Shown here: positions 1 to 10,142 of the stretch, piece by piece
How the letters are laid out: each line of letters opens with the position of its first letter
Position numbering within the stretch: position 1 is the first letter of the stretch
Assembly: GCF_002742625.1 (NCBI RefSeq)
Contig: NZ_PEBF01000001.1
Location: forward strand, 3,410,001 to 3,474,000
Source of the DNA: Caulobacter sp. FWC2
GTDB lineage: Bacteria > Pseudomonadota > Alphaproteobacteria > Caulobacterales > Caulobacteraceae
Direction of reading: 5' to 3'
DNA: 64,000 bases
The notes under the pieces: generated by a model
What the model was told of the DNA's origin: nothing
The model's input: the letters and a program-made list of their open reading frames with translations, nothing else
Database searches by the model: none
Program-made: the position numbers and the translations under genes

Positions 1-19
1 TCTCCATGCCGTCCCAGGC

Positions 20-1237
20 CTAGGCCTGACGCCGCTCCCCGCCCGGCAGAGCCAGGAAGAAGATCGACAGGGCCGAGCCAACCAGGCAGGCGAACATTAC
101 GGCGGCCACCGGCTTGGCAGTGCCGTCATGCAGAAGGCCGCCAGCCCACGACGCCAGCGCGCCGGCGCCGAACGAGGTCGAGCCCATCAGCGCCGAGATC
201 GAGCCGGCCCGGCGGGGGTCGACGCTAAGCGCTCCGGCCATGGTGTTGCCGCCCATCAGGCCATAGATCGACAGCGCCGCGAACAGCAGCGGCAGCACGG
301 TCCACTGGCCGCCCCAGCCGGTCCAGGCCGCCAGGGTCAACAGGAGCGCAGCGACCATCGAGGCGATGCTCGCCTTGCCCAGCACCTCGTCCGGCAGGTT
401 GCGGCGCAGCAGCAGGCGGTTGACCTGGCTGGCCCCGATGATGCCGACGGCGTTGAAGGCGAAGACCAGGTTGAAGACCAGCGGCGTGTGGCCATAGGTC
501 CCCATCACCAGGTCCGGAGCGCCCGAGATATAGGTGAACAACACCGCACCGTTCAGCGCCCCGGCGATCGCGTAGCCCATCAGCCGGCGCATGCCCAGGA
601 GGGCGACATAGGCCTTCAGCGGGTTCTCAGACCGCGCCTGGGCCAGGGTCTCCGCCGAGCGGGACTCCTTCAGGCTCGCCAGCACCCAGGCTCCGACGGC
701 CAGGCCGAAGCCGACCTGGACCCAGAACACCACTCGCCAGCCGGCGAACGCCTGGATCACGCCGCCCAGTTGCGGCGCCAGGACCGGCGCCAGTCCCATG
801 ATCAGCATCATCAGCGACAGCACCCGGGCCGTGTCGGTGTGACTGAAGCGATCGCGCACGACCGCGCGCGCCACCACCGCTCCGGCGCATCCCCCCAGGG
901 CCTGGACGAAGCGCGCCCCGATCAGGGTGTGGATGCTGGGCGCCAGGGCGCAGGCCAGTGACGCGACGACGTAGACGCCGATCCCTGTCAGTAGCGGACC
1001 GCGCCGCCCCAGACGGTCCGACAGGGGGCCATAGACGAACTGACCAATGGCCATGCCCGCGAAGAAGGCCGCCAGCGTGGCCTGGGTCTGGTCCGGCCGC
1101 GCCGACAGGGTGCGACCGATGTCGGGCAAGCTGGACAGGTACATGTCGATCGACATCGGCGCGAAGGCCGTCAGCGCGCCGAGAAGCAGGACAAGACGCC
1201 ACGGAACGGCGGCGGGCGGCGGAGCAGTCTCGGTCAT
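20..1237 (-). CDS. MFS drug-resistance transporter, Bcr/CflA type
   Basis: Predicted inner-membrane proton-coupled efflux protein of 405 residues with about 12 hydrophobic segments. The first helix runs into DMYLSSLP (residues 31-38), typical of the Bcr/CflA branch, and the MFS motif A GPLSDRLGRR lies at residues 70-79. An in-frame start 34 codons upstream exists, but the extra residues are polar and unrelated to the family, so I chose the ATG at 1237. It is divergent from the hydrolase at 1366. The family exports small drugs such as bicyclomycin and chloramphenicol; the substrate cannot be read from the sequence. Confidence 0.86.
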   Translation of the reverse strand: MTETAPPPAAVPWRLVLLLGALTAFAPMSIDMYLSSLPDIGRTLSARPDQTQATLAAFFAGMAIGQFVYGPLSDRLGRRGPLLTGIGVYVVASLACALAPSIHTLIGARFVQALGGCAGAVVARAVVRDRFSHTDTARVLSLMMLIMGLAPVLAPQLGGVIQAFAGWRVVFWVQVGFGLAVGAWVLASLKESRSAETLAQARSENPLKAYVALLGMRRLMGYAIAGALNGAVLFTYISGAPDLVMGTYGHTPLVFNLVFAFNAVGIIGASQVNRLLLRRNLPDEVLGKASIASMVAALLLTLAAWTGWGGQWTVLPLLFAALSIYGLMGGNTMAGALSVDPRRAGSISALMGSTSFGAGALASWAGGLLHDGTAKPVAAVMFACLVGSALSIFFLALPGGERRQA

Positions 1238-1266
1238 GGCGGGCCTTCTACGCCCTTTGGCCCGCC
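1238..1266 (-). promoter_or_regulatory. Inverted repeat abutting the transporter start codon
   Basis: Arms GGCGGGCC and GGCCCGCC (8 bp, perfect) separated by 13 bases, ending directly at the ATG at 1237. In RNA this would form a hairpin next to the start codon and enclose the only purine-rich stretch (AAAGGG) that could act as a ribosome binding site. It could instead be a DNA operator. No experimental support. Confidence 0.35.
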
Positions 1267-1365
1267 CGGAACAACAAACGGGAAGCTGAAATGGAGCTTG
1301 CCCGGATCCGCGAGGGGCTTCAGGGTGATCAGCAATCACCTAGAAACGCGGGAGGACGCGCGGTC

Positions 1366-2349
1366 ATGACGGTCAAGAATCCGGGCCTGCCGGAGCCCCA
1401 GTACGCTGACGTCAACGGCATCCGCATGGCCTATTACGAGGCCGGTCCGCGCCAGGGCGTCCCCATCGTCTTCTGCCACGGCTTTCCAGAGCTGGCCTTC
1501 TCGTGGCGCCACCAGATCGCCGCCCTGGCCGCCGCCGGCCGCTGGGTGATCGCCCCCGACCAGCGCGGCTATGGCCTGACCCCGGGTCCTGAGGCGGTCG
1601 AAGCCTATGACATGGACCACCTGACCGGCGACCTCGTCGGGCTGCTGGATCATCTGGGCGTGGAGAAGGCGATCTTCGCCGGCCATGACTGGGGCGGCAT
1701 CATCGTCTGGCAGATGCCATTGCTGCATCCCGAGCGCGTGGCCGGGATAATCGGCCTCAACACCCCCTTCACCCCGCGCCTGCCGCTGGATCCGATCGAG
1801 ATGTTCCGCAACGCCTATGGCGAGGACATGTACATCGTCCACTTCCAGAAGCCGGGCGAGGCCGACGCGCGGCTGGGCGCGGATCCGGAGCGGACGATCC
1901 GCTTCTTCATGCGCAAGCCCAAGAGTTCGCAGGACGAGTTCCTGGGCCGCCCGGCCGAACGACGGAGCCTGGCCCTGCAGGACGCCCTGCTCCACTACGA
2001 CCCGGCGACAGACGACAACCAGTTCCTTGAGCCCGACGAACTGGCCTTCTTCGTCGACGCCTTCAAGCGCACCGGCTTTACCGGCGGCATCAACTGGTAC
2101 CGCAACTTCACCCGCAACTGGGAGAAGGCCGAGACCCTGCCGCGCCGGATCGACGGCATCCCTTGCCTGATGATCATGGCCGAGCTGGACGTGGTGCTGC
2201 CGCCAGCCATGGCCGACCGCATGGGCGACCAGATCTCGGACCTGGAGAAGGTGCTGATCGAAGGCAGCGGCCACTGGACCCAGCAGGAGAAGCCGGCCGA
2301 GGTCAACGCCGCGATCCTCGACTGGGTGGATAGGCGTTTCCCGCTGTAA
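1366..2349 (+). CDS. Alpha/beta hydrolase, epoxide-hydrolase-like
   Basis: A 327-residue alpha/beta-hydrolase. HGFPE at residues 38-42 is the oxyanion-hole motif of epoxide hydrolases. The nucleophile elbow GHDWGG places Asp at residue 108, where epoxide hydrolases and haloalkane dehalogenases use Asp rather than Ser. A late Asp (AELDVV) and His (GSGHW) complete the triad. The ATG at 1366 follows a GGAGG at 1351; an upstream in-frame ATG at 1291 gives an unlikely N-terminus. Expected reaction: hydrolysis of an epoxide to a diol through an ester intermediate. A dehalogenase is less likely given HGFPE. Substrate unknown. Confidence 0.85.
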   Translation: MTVKNPGLPEPQYADVNGIRMAYYEAGPRQGVPIVFCHGFPELAFSWRHQIAALAAAGRWVIAPDQRGYGLTPGPEAVEAYDMDHLTGDLVGLLDHLGVEKAIFAGHDWGGIIVWQMPLLHPERVAGIIGLNTPFTPRLPLDPIEMFRNAYGEDMYIVHFQKPGEADARLGADPERTIRFFMRKPKSSQDEFLGRPAERRSLALQDALLHYDPATDDNQFLEPDELAFFVDAFKRTGFTGGINWYRNFTRNWEKAETLPRRIDGIPCLMIMAELDVVLPPAMADRMGDQISDLEKVLIEGSGHWTQQEKPAEVNAAILDWVDRRFPL

Positions 2350-2362
2350 CGCCGTGCGTGAT

Positions 2363-2443
2363 CCTCGTCCTTCGACAAGCTCAGGATGAGGACCAAGGCA
2401 GGCTCAGTAGAAAGCCTCATCCTGAGCCTGTCGAAGGACGAGG
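2363..2443. repeat. Palindromic intergenic repeat, family A copy 1
   Basis: Two roughly 29-base arms containing CTTCGACAAGCTCAGG and CCTGAGCCTGTCGAAG enclose a short spacer. The element is followed on the plus strand by a short T run. It sits between the convergent ends of the hydrolase and the small gene at 2456, so it probably works as a bidirectional terminator. Near-identical elements lie at 11630 and 57886. Confidence 0.85.
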
Positions 2444-2455
2444 TTTTCGGGCCCG

Positions 2456-2716
2456 CTAGTTCCGCGCCGCGATCATCTGCTCGGCCCGTCGCCGCATGGC
2501 CGCCGCCAGCTGCAGCATGGCCAGGGCCGAGACCTCGTCGCGCTCGCCCGCGCGCAGGCTGTAGACGCTGGCCATGGCGAACAGCGCCTCGGCGCGATCA
2601 ACGCCCTCGGCCCCGAACATCTCGCCGATCTGCCGATCCAGTTCGGCCTGTTGCGCGGGCTTCAGCATCGCGAGCAGTTCGTCGTCGGAATAGTCTTCAG
2701 GCGCGGGCTGAGTCAT
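2456..2716 (-). CDS. Small conserved hypothetical protein, 86 aa
   Basis: Begins MTQPAPEDYSDDELLAMLKP. An acidic N-terminus is followed by helix-forming stretches, with no signal peptide and no membrane segment, so it is probably cytosolic. The codon bias matches its neighbours. An in-frame extension up to 2863 is Cys/Arg/Phe-rich and reads as non-coding, so the ATG at 2716 was chosen. It is divergent from proline iminopeptidase with about 180 bases between. I do not recognise the family. Confidence 0.62.
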   Translation of the reverse strand: MTQPAPEDYSDDELLAMLKPAQQAELDRQIGEMFGAEGVDRAEALFAMASVYSLRAGERDEVSALAMLQLAAAMRRRAEQMIAARN

Positions 2717-2895
2717 GGCGGGCAGCATACAGAACCGGATGAAAGGCGAAAACCTCAAGAGCCTGCCGAAGCAGACCCGTGTGTTTCTTCGACGAAAGCC
2801 CTGCTTTTTCGACGCGAGGAAAATCCCCGCGATCGGGCAGGCCTTTTGCTTTCCTCCGTTCACAGCCGGCGGAAAAACACGTTAGGGTTCGTCTC

Positions 2896-3885
2896 ATGGA
2901 TCGTAACGCTTCCGCCGCCGCCATGAGTTCCGTTGGCCGTCGGGGCCTCTTCCGCGAGGTCGAGCCCTTCTCGTTCGGCTGGATGCCGACCGGCGGTCCG
3001 CACGAAATCTACTACGAGGAATGCGGCAATCCGCGCGGCAAGCCCTGCGTGATCCTGCACGGCGGTCCGGGCGGCGCGGTCAATCCCACCATGCGGCGGT
3101 TCTTCGACCCGGCCAAGTGGCGCATGACCCTGTTCGACCAGCGCGGCTGCGGCCGCTCGCGTCCGAACGCCAGCCTCGAGGACAACACCACCTGGAGCCT
3201 GATCGAGGACATCGAGCGCCTGCGCGAGCATCTGGGCGTCGAGAAATGGACCGTGTTCGGCGGCTCCTGGGGTTCGACCCTCGCCCTGGCCTACGCCATC
3301 AAGCACCCCGACCGCGTCGACGGCCTGGTCCTGCGCGGCATCTTCCTGCTGACCGAGCGTGAACTCGGCTGGTTCTACCAGGACGGCGCCTCGATGCTGT
3401 TCCCGGACGCCTGGGAGCGATTCCTGGCCCCGATCCCCGAGGAAGAGCGCGGCGATCTGATGACCGCGTACCACCGCCGCCTCACCGCCCCGGACCGCCG
3501 CGTGCAGCTGGAAGCCGCCGCCGCCTGGAGCCAGTGGGAGGGCGACACCATCTCGCTGCGCGGCCCCGACGCCCGTCCCCCGAAGTTCAATGAAGAGGAC
3601 TTCGCGATCGCCTTCGCGCGGATCGAGTGCCACTTCTTCACCCACAAGGGCTTCTTCGAGCACGACGGCTGGATCCTGAAGAACATAGACAAGATCCGCC
3701 ACATCCCAGGTTGGATCGTCCAGGGCCGCTTCGACGTCGTCACGCCGCTGGACAGCGCCTGGAAGCTGCACAGGGCCTGGCCCGAGGCGCGCTTCGACAT
3801 CGTCTGGGACGCCGGCCACGCCTCGACCGAGCCGGGCGTCATCGACGGGCTGATCCGGGCAACCGAGGCGGCGCTGGTCTCTTAG
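2896..3885 (+). CDS. pip: Proline iminopeptidase
   Basis: A 329-residue peptidase family S33 enzyme that removes N-terminal proline from peptides in the cytoplasm. The diagnostic motifs are HGGPGG (residues 55-60), DQRGCGRS (81-88) and the nucleophile elbow GGSWGS with Ser124. A later Asp (GRFDVV) and His (DAGHAS) complete the triad. Two starts are possible, ATG 2896 and ATG 2923; I used the first. An upstream extension to 2779 looks non-coding. The 3' end, including the TAG stop, forms part of a perfect inverted repeat facing rodA. Confidence 0.92.
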   Translation: MDRNASAAAMSSVGRRGLFREVEPFSFGWMPTGGPHEIYYEECGNPRGKPCVILHGGPGGAVNPTMRRFFDPAKWRMTLFDQRGCGRSRPNASLEDNTTWSLIEDIERLREHLGVEKWTVFGGSWGSTLALAYAIKHPDRVDGLVLRGIFLLTERELGWFYQDGASMLFPDAWERFLAPIPEEERGDLMTAYHRRLTAPDRRVQLEAAAAWSQWEGDTISLRGPDARPPKFNEEDFAIAFARIECHFFTHKGFFEHDGWILKNIDKIRHIPGWIVQGRFDVVTPLDSAWKLHRAWPEARFDIVWDAGHASTEPGVIDGLIRATEAALVS

Positions 3886-3893
3886 AGACCAGC
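3873..3893. terminator. Perfect inverted repeat spanning the pip stop codon
   Basis: Ten-base arms GCTGGTCTCT and AGAGACCAGC flank one T, centred on the TAG stop of pip, 6 bases from the rodA stop. As RNA it would be a 7-8 bp stem with a small loop. There is no T tract on either side, so intrinsic termination would be weak. The position between convergent genes suggests a shared 3'-end structure. Confidence 0.5.
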
Positions 3894-3898
3894 CAGCC

Positions 3899-5056
3899 CT
3901 ACATCAACGAGCCCTTGCCGCTGGTCACTTCGGTATAGCGGTGCACCCGCACGGCCTGGACCAGGCCGAAGCCGACCATGACCGTCAGCATGACGGTGCC
4001 GCCGTAGGATAGCATCGGCATCGGCACGCCGACGACGGGGGCCAGACCCATGACCATGGCCCCGTTGATCAGCACGTACAGCGAGAAGGTCGCCGTCACC
4101 CCGGCCGCGGCCAGGCGTCCGAAGTGGCTGTGGCTGATCGAGGCGATCCGCAGGGCCATGAAGATCACCGCGCCGTACAGGAACAGCACGCCAAAGCAGC
4201 CGACGAAGCCGAACTCCTCGGCCAGGGTGGCGAAGATGAAGTCGGTCTGCTTCTCGGGCAGGAAGTTCAACTGGCTCTGCGAGCCGAGGCCAAAGCCCTT
4301 GCCCAGCAGGCCGCCGGAGCCCAGGGCGATCTTGGACTGCAGGATGTGGTAGCCGTCGCCGGACGGGTCCTGCTCGGGGTTCAGGAAGGTCAGGATCCGG
4401 TTGCGCTGGTAGTCATGCAATCCGAACATGATGAACGGTGGAATGGCCACGGCCGCCATCGCGCCCAGGGCCGCGATCACTCGCCAGGACAGGCCGGCCA
4501 GCATCATGATCGCCCCGCCCGTGGCCGCGATCAGGATGGCGGTGCCCAGGTCGGGCTGCTTGGCGACCAGCAGGAACGGCACGCCGATCATCGCCGCCGG
4601 GATCAGCAGGCGCCAGGACAGCCGGGCGCTGTCCGACGACAGGCCGTGATAGTAGCGGGCCAGGGCCAGCACGAGGCCGATCTTCATCACCTCGGACGGC
4701 TGGAAGCGGAGCGGACCCAATTGCAGCCAGCGCTGGGCGCCCAGCGAGATGTCGCCGACCAGATCGACGGCCACCAGCAGTATCAAGCCGACGATGTAGA
4801 TCGGATAGGCGGCCGCGAACCACCAGCGCAGGTCGCACATGGCCAGGGCGATCATGATGATGAAATAGACGCCGAAGCGCAGCAGGTGCTTGTCGGCCCA
4901 GGGCTCCCAAGAGGCCCCGGCGATCGAGAACAGCATCAGGCCGCCGACGCCGGCGATCATCGCCAGCACCAGGCAAAAGGTCCAGTCGACCTCCATGAAC
5001 TTGATGATCGGCCGGTCGCGTTCGCCGGGCCGGGTCAGGCCGCCGCTCAAGGTCAT
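3899..5056 (-). CDS. rodA: Rod-shape peptidoglycan polymerase RodA
   Basis: A 385-residue SEDS glycosyltransferase that polymerises lipid II during cell elongation with PBP2. About ten membrane segments are visible, with SEDS-type sequence such as GDISLGAQRWLQLGPLRFQP and the C-terminal GVPMPMLSYGGT stretch. Its start overlaps the mrdA stop by 4 bases (ATGA), so the two are translationally coupled. It is the last gene of the mreB-mreC-mreD-mrdA-rodA operon. FtsW is excluded because the partner genes are those of elongation. Confidence 0.96.
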   Translation of the reverse strand: MTLSGGLTRPGERDRPIIKFMEVDWTFCLVLAMIAGVGGLMLFSIAGASWEPWADKHLLRFGVYFIIMIALAMCDLRWWFAAAYPIYIVGLILLVAVDLVGDISLGAQRWLQLGPLRFQPSEVMKIGLVLALARYYHGLSSDSARLSWRLLIPAAMIGVPFLLVAKQPDLGTAILIAATGGAIMMLAGLSWRVIAALGAMAAVAIPPFIMFGLHDYQRNRILTFLNPEQDPSGDGYHILQSKIALGSGGLLGKGFGLGSQSQLNFLPEKQTDFIFATLAEEFGFVGCFGVLFLYGAVIFMALRIASISHSHFGRLAAAGVTATFSLYVLINGAMVMGLAPVVGVPMPMLSYGGTVMLTVMVGFGLVQAVRVHRYTEVTSGKGSLM

Positions 5057-7095
5057 CTTTGCCCTCCCTGGGGCGTGGTCGGCGGAACGGTCGGCGGCGC
5101 GCCGACATCGGGCGCGGGCGGCGCGGCGCCTTCGACGGGATCGTCCGGCGCGACGCCTTCCATGACGTCTTCCGGGGCGACCTCGGGCAGCGGCGCGGGG
5201 CTCTCGATACGGGCGCGGATCTCGGGATCCTTCAGCAGGGCCACGCGCATGACCTCGCGGGCGCGGGGCGCGCCGGCGGTGGCGCCGCCCAGACCGCCGT
5301 GCTCGATGATGACCGCCACGGCGTAGCGCGGGTCGTCATAGGGGGCGAAGGCGACGAACAGATTGTGGTCCTTCAGCCGCCAGGTCGTGGCGTAGCCCTT
5401 GCGGTTCTTGACCCCGTCATAGCTGCGAACCTGGGCGGTGCCGGTCTTGCCGGCCATCTGCACGTCGCCCAGGCCCAGCTGGCTCTGCTTGTAGGCCGTG
5501 CCGCGCACGTCGTTGGCCACGGCCGCCATGCCGCCGCGGACATAGTTGAGGTGCTCGGTGGAGAATGGCAGGTCGGGCACGGCGGCGCCGCTGGGCTGTT
5601 CCACCCCGCCGACCGACTTGATCAGACGCGGGACCAGCGCCTTCTTGCCGTTGGCCAGGCGCGAGGTCATCACCGCCAGCTGCAGGGCGTTGACCGTCAG
5701 GGCCCCCTGCCCGATCCCGTAGCTGGGAGTCTCGCCCGGAAACCAGGTCTGGTTGGCTGGATTCTTCTTGAACGCCCGCTTCTTCCAGGCCGGGTCGGGG
5801 ACATTGCCCCTTTTCTGGCCGGGAATGCCGATGTCGTAGATCTGCCCGAAGCCCATGGCCCGCGCGGCATTGGCGATGGCGTCGGGACCGATCTTCAGCG
5901 ACGTCTGGTAGAAATAGATGTCGCAGGAGTTCTTGATCGCCTCGTGCAGGTTCTGCGAGCCGTGGCCGCGCGGCTCCCAGCACCGCCAGGTGCGGCCGCC
6001 GTAGTACCAGCTGCCGCCGCAACTGACGCGGACCTCGGGATTGATGCCGGCGGTCAGCGCCGCCAGCCCCACGGTCGGCTTGAAGGTCGAGCCCGGCGGG
6101 AACACGCCGGTCAGCGACTTGTCGAGCATCGGCTTGCGCTCGTACTCGGCCAGCGCCTTGTACTCGGCGCCCGACAGGCCCTTGACGAAACGGTTGGCGT
6201 CGAAGCTGGGGGCCGAGACCATGGCCAGCAGGTCGCCGTTGCGCACGTCCATCACGACGATGGCGCCGCTTTCCTCGCCCATCACCTCGAGGGCGCGGTT
6301 CTGGATGTCGGCGTCCAGGGTCAGCAGGATTTCCTTGCCCGGGGTCGGCGGCACGTCGCCGGCCGGGTCCAGGCGCACGACGCGACCTTGGGCGTCGACC
6401 TCGGTCTTGGTGGCGCCGGCGCGGCCGCGCAGGGCTTTGTCGAACGCCTTCTCGACGCCCTGCTTGCCGATCCGGAAGCCCGGATGGTGCAGCAACTCCT
6501 GGTCCTGGGTCGTGTCGCCCTTGGCCGCCTCCAGGTCGCGGTCGGAGACCTTGGCGACATAGCCGATCACGTGGGCGAAGGCGCCGCCGAACGGATAGAC
6601 CCGCACCTCGCCCATGTCGGCGGTAACGCTGGGCAGTTCCGGAGCGCGGATGTTGACGCGTGAGAACTCCTCCCAGGAGAGGTCCTCCATGACCACGACC
6701 GGGGCCTTGCGCGGGGCGCGATCCAGCTCCTTGAGAACACGGGCGCGACGCGAACCGTCGATCGGGACCAGCTTGGAGAGGTCGTCCATGACGGCCTCGG
6801 CGTCGAGGCCCTTGTCCTTGTTGATGATCAGCCGGAAGTTCGGTCGATTGGACGCCAGCGACACACCGTTGCGGTCGCGGATCAGGCCGCGCGGCGGCGG
6901 CACCAGACGGTAATTGAACTGGTTGCCGGCCGAGAGCTTCTGGTAGCGCTGGGCCTCGACCAGTTGCAGCTGCGCCAGCCGTCCGCCCAGGGCCAGCAGG
7001 CCGCCGCCGGTCAGGCCGCCCAACAGGAACGCGCGCCGGTGGAAGACCCCCTGACGCTCATTGACCTCGAAGAAGAAGATGGACGGTTCGCTCAT
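5053..7095 (-). CDS. mrdA: Penicillin-binding protein 2 (elongation transpeptidase)
   Basis: A 680-residue class B PBP that crosslinks peptidoglycan for lateral growth. There is one N-terminal membrane anchor (about residues 24-46), then a dimerisation region. The transpeptidase domain has SxxK at S336-K339 (STFK), SCD at 390-392 and KTG at 550-552. The SCD form of the SxN motif is usual for PBP2. The last 50 residues are a proline/acidic-rich tail (PAPDVGAPPTVPP), longer than in enterobacteria. It starts 4 bases after mreD and overlaps rodA by 4. Confidence 0.96.
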   Translation of the reverse strand: MSEPSIFFFEVNERQGVFHRRAFLLGGLTGGGLLALGGRLAQLQLVEAQRYQKLSAGNQFNYRLVPPPRGLIRDRNGVSLASNRPNFRLIINKDKGLDAEAVMDDLSKLVPIDGSRRARVLKELDRAPRKAPVVVMEDLSWEEFSRVNIRAPELPSVTADMGEVRVYPFGGAFAHVIGYVAKVSDRDLEAAKGDTTQDQELLHHPGFRIGKQGVEKAFDKALRGRAGATKTEVDAQGRVVRLDPAGDVPPTPGKEILLTLDADIQNRALEVMGEESGAIVVMDVRNGDLLAMVSAPSFDANRFVKGLSGAEYKALAEYERKPMLDKSLTGVFPPGSTFKPTVGLAALTAGINPEVRVSCGGSWYYGGRTWRCWEPRGHGSQNLHEAIKNSCDIYFYQTSLKIGPDAIANAARAMGFGQIYDIGIPGQKRGNVPDPAWKKRAFKKNPANQTWFPGETPSYGIGQGALTVNALQLAVMTSRLANGKKALVPRLIKSVGGVEQPSGAAVPDLPFSTEHLNYVRGGMAAVANDVRGTAYKQSQLGLGDVQMAGKTGTAQVRSYDGVKNRKGYATTWRLKDHNLFVAFAPYDDPRYAVAVIIEHGGLGGATAGAPRAREVMRVALLKDPEIRARIESPAPLPEVAPEDVMEGVAPDDPVEGAAPPAPDVGAPPTVPPTTPQGGQR

Positions 7096-7099
7096 GGTC

Positions 7100-7615
7100 T
7101 CACCGGAACCGCACGTCGGCGTCCTCGAAGCGATCGACCAGGCGGTGGGCGAAAGGGAACAGCAGCGCCGTGACCAGGAACTGCCAGAAAACGGCCAGCA
7201 GGCTGGGCATGGCCAGGCTGTCGAGCATGGTGAACAGGAAGCCGGCGATCATGGCGACGCCCGTGACTCCGGCGAACCAGGCCCACATCATCGGCCGGCT
7301 CTGGCCGGTCATGGCGTTGCGCAGGATCAGAACCATGGCGTAGGCGACCAGCAGCGACAGACCCCACAGGCCCGTGGGACCGCCCCAGAAGATGTCCAGG
7401 AAAAGGCCCAGGATCAACAGCGCGAACGGGGCCAGGATCGAGGGACGGATCATCGCCCAGGCGAAGGCCGGGACCATGGCGAACACCGGCTCGGGCAGTT
7501 GCAGGCCCCAGATGCGGATCGGCGCGGCGAACAGGATCGTCGCGAAAATGCACAGCAGCATCGGCACGCCCAGCCAACGGGCGGGATTGAGCGCTCGACC
7601 GCCGCTCATGCTCAT
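7100..7615 (-). CDS. mreD: Rod-shape determining membrane protein MreD
   Basis: A 171-residue protein with five or so hydrophobic helices, an elongasome component linking MreC to the RodA/PBP2 machinery. MreD is poorly conserved, so the call rests on length, topology and its position between mreC and mrdA. The start overlaps the mreC stop by 4 bases (7612-7615). Confidence 0.9.
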   Translation of the reverse strand: MSMSGGRALNPARWLGVPMLLCIFATILFAAPIRIWGLQLPEPVFAMVPAFAWAMIRPSILAPFALLILGLFLDIFWGGPTGLWGLSLLVAYAMVLILRNAMTGQSRPMMWAWFAGVTGVAMIAGFLFTMLDSLAMPSLLAVFWQFLVTALLFPFAHRLVDRFEDADVRFR

Positions 7616-8697
7616 CGGGGCGTTCCCGTCGGCGCGGGCGTCGCGGTCGTGGCGGGCTTGGGCGCGGCAGGCTTGGTCGTCGCGGGCTTCTGGGCCGCCG
7701 GCTTGGGCTGAGCCGCGGCGGACGGCGCCGGCGTCGTGTCCGGCTGGCTCGCGGTGGTCGTCGCGGGTTTCGGCGCGGATAGGATCGAGGTCTGCGGATC
7801 CTCGGTCGTCACCGGCGGCAGGGACTTGGCTTCCAGCTGCTTCTCGTCGGCCAGCTGGGCGAAGTCCTTGAACAGCAGGATGCGGATGTAGTCGATCGAC
7901 GACTGGTCGGCGAACAGCACCACGCGCCAGCGACCGTCTAGGCCCTTCACGGCCGCGCCCACCGGCAGGCCGCGCGGCACCACGCCGCCGTCACCCGAGG
8001 TGACAACACGATCGCCCTGCTGGATCGGATCCACGCCGCGCAGATATTCCAGCTTGGGGTTGGGGCCGCCGTCGCCGGTCAGGATGGCGCGGGCGTTCGT
8101 GCGGTCGATCATCACCGGCGTGCGCGAAGCGATGTCAGTCAGCAGTAGCACCCGGCTGGCGCCGCGCGAGACGCCGACCACGCGACCGACCAGACCGCGC
8201 TCGTTGAGCACGGGATTGCCGACCTCGACGCCCCGTTCCGAGCCGGTGTCGGCCAGGCGCGTATTGGCGAAGGGGCCGCGGCTGTCGGCCACCACCCGGG
8301 CCGAGGCCATCGGGATCGGCGGATCGGTGCGCAGGCCCAGCAGGCTCTTGAAGCGCTCGTTCTGGTCGTGAAGGTCCAGGGCGCGGTCGCGCCATTGGCG
8401 CATCTCGGCCAGCTCGGTCTTCAGGCGACGGTTCTCCGAGGCGATGAAGAAGTAGCTGCGGACATAGTCCAGGCCCAGGCCCGTCCAGCGCCCCGGCGCG
8501 GCGATGGCGCCGCTGACCGGCCGGGCGACGACGTCCACCGTCTGGCGGGTGACGCCATAGGCCTGCTCCTGGAGAGTCTCGCGACGATCGGCCAGCAGGA
8601 AGGCGACAGCGATGACGGCCGCGACGATCAGGGCCACCGCCGCCGTCCAGGTAAGCGGCACTTTCAGGTCGCCGAGGGGACCTTCGCGAAAGGGCAC
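7612..8697 (-). CDS. mreC: Rod-shape determining protein MreC
   Basis: A 361-residue periplasmic scaffold of the elongasome with one N-terminal membrane segment (about residues 14-34). A coiled-coil region (about 75-115) is followed by the beta-barrel MreC domain with NPVLNERGLVGRV and the GDRVVTSG stretch. The C-terminal 70 residues are a Pro/Ala/Thr/Lys-rich low-complexity tail. The start is GTG at 8697 with GGGAG eight bases upstream. It lies 47 bases downstream of mreB. Confidence 0.95.
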   Translation of the reverse strand: MPFREGPLGDLKVPLTWTAAVALIVAAVIAVAFLLADRRETLQEQAYGVTRQTVDVVARPVSGAIAAPGRWTGLGLDYVRSYFFIASENRRLKTELAEMRQWRDRALDLHDQNERFKSLLGLRTDPPIPMASARVVADSRGPFANTRLADTGSERGVEVGNPVLNERGLVGRVVGVSRGASRVLLLTDIASRTPVMIDRTNARAILTGDGGPNPKLEYLRGVDPIQQGDRVVTSGDGGVVPRGLPVGAAVKGLDGRWRVVLFADQSSIDYIRILLFKDFAQLADEKQLEAKSLPPVTTEDPQTSILSAPKPATTTASQPDTTPAPSAAAQPKPAAQKPATTKPAAPKPATTATPAPTGTPR

Positions 8698-8744
8698 GTA
8701 TTTTCTCCCGACGCCCCCCAGGCGCCTCTAGAGCAATACCGGCT

Positions 8745-10142
<1,398 letters not shown>

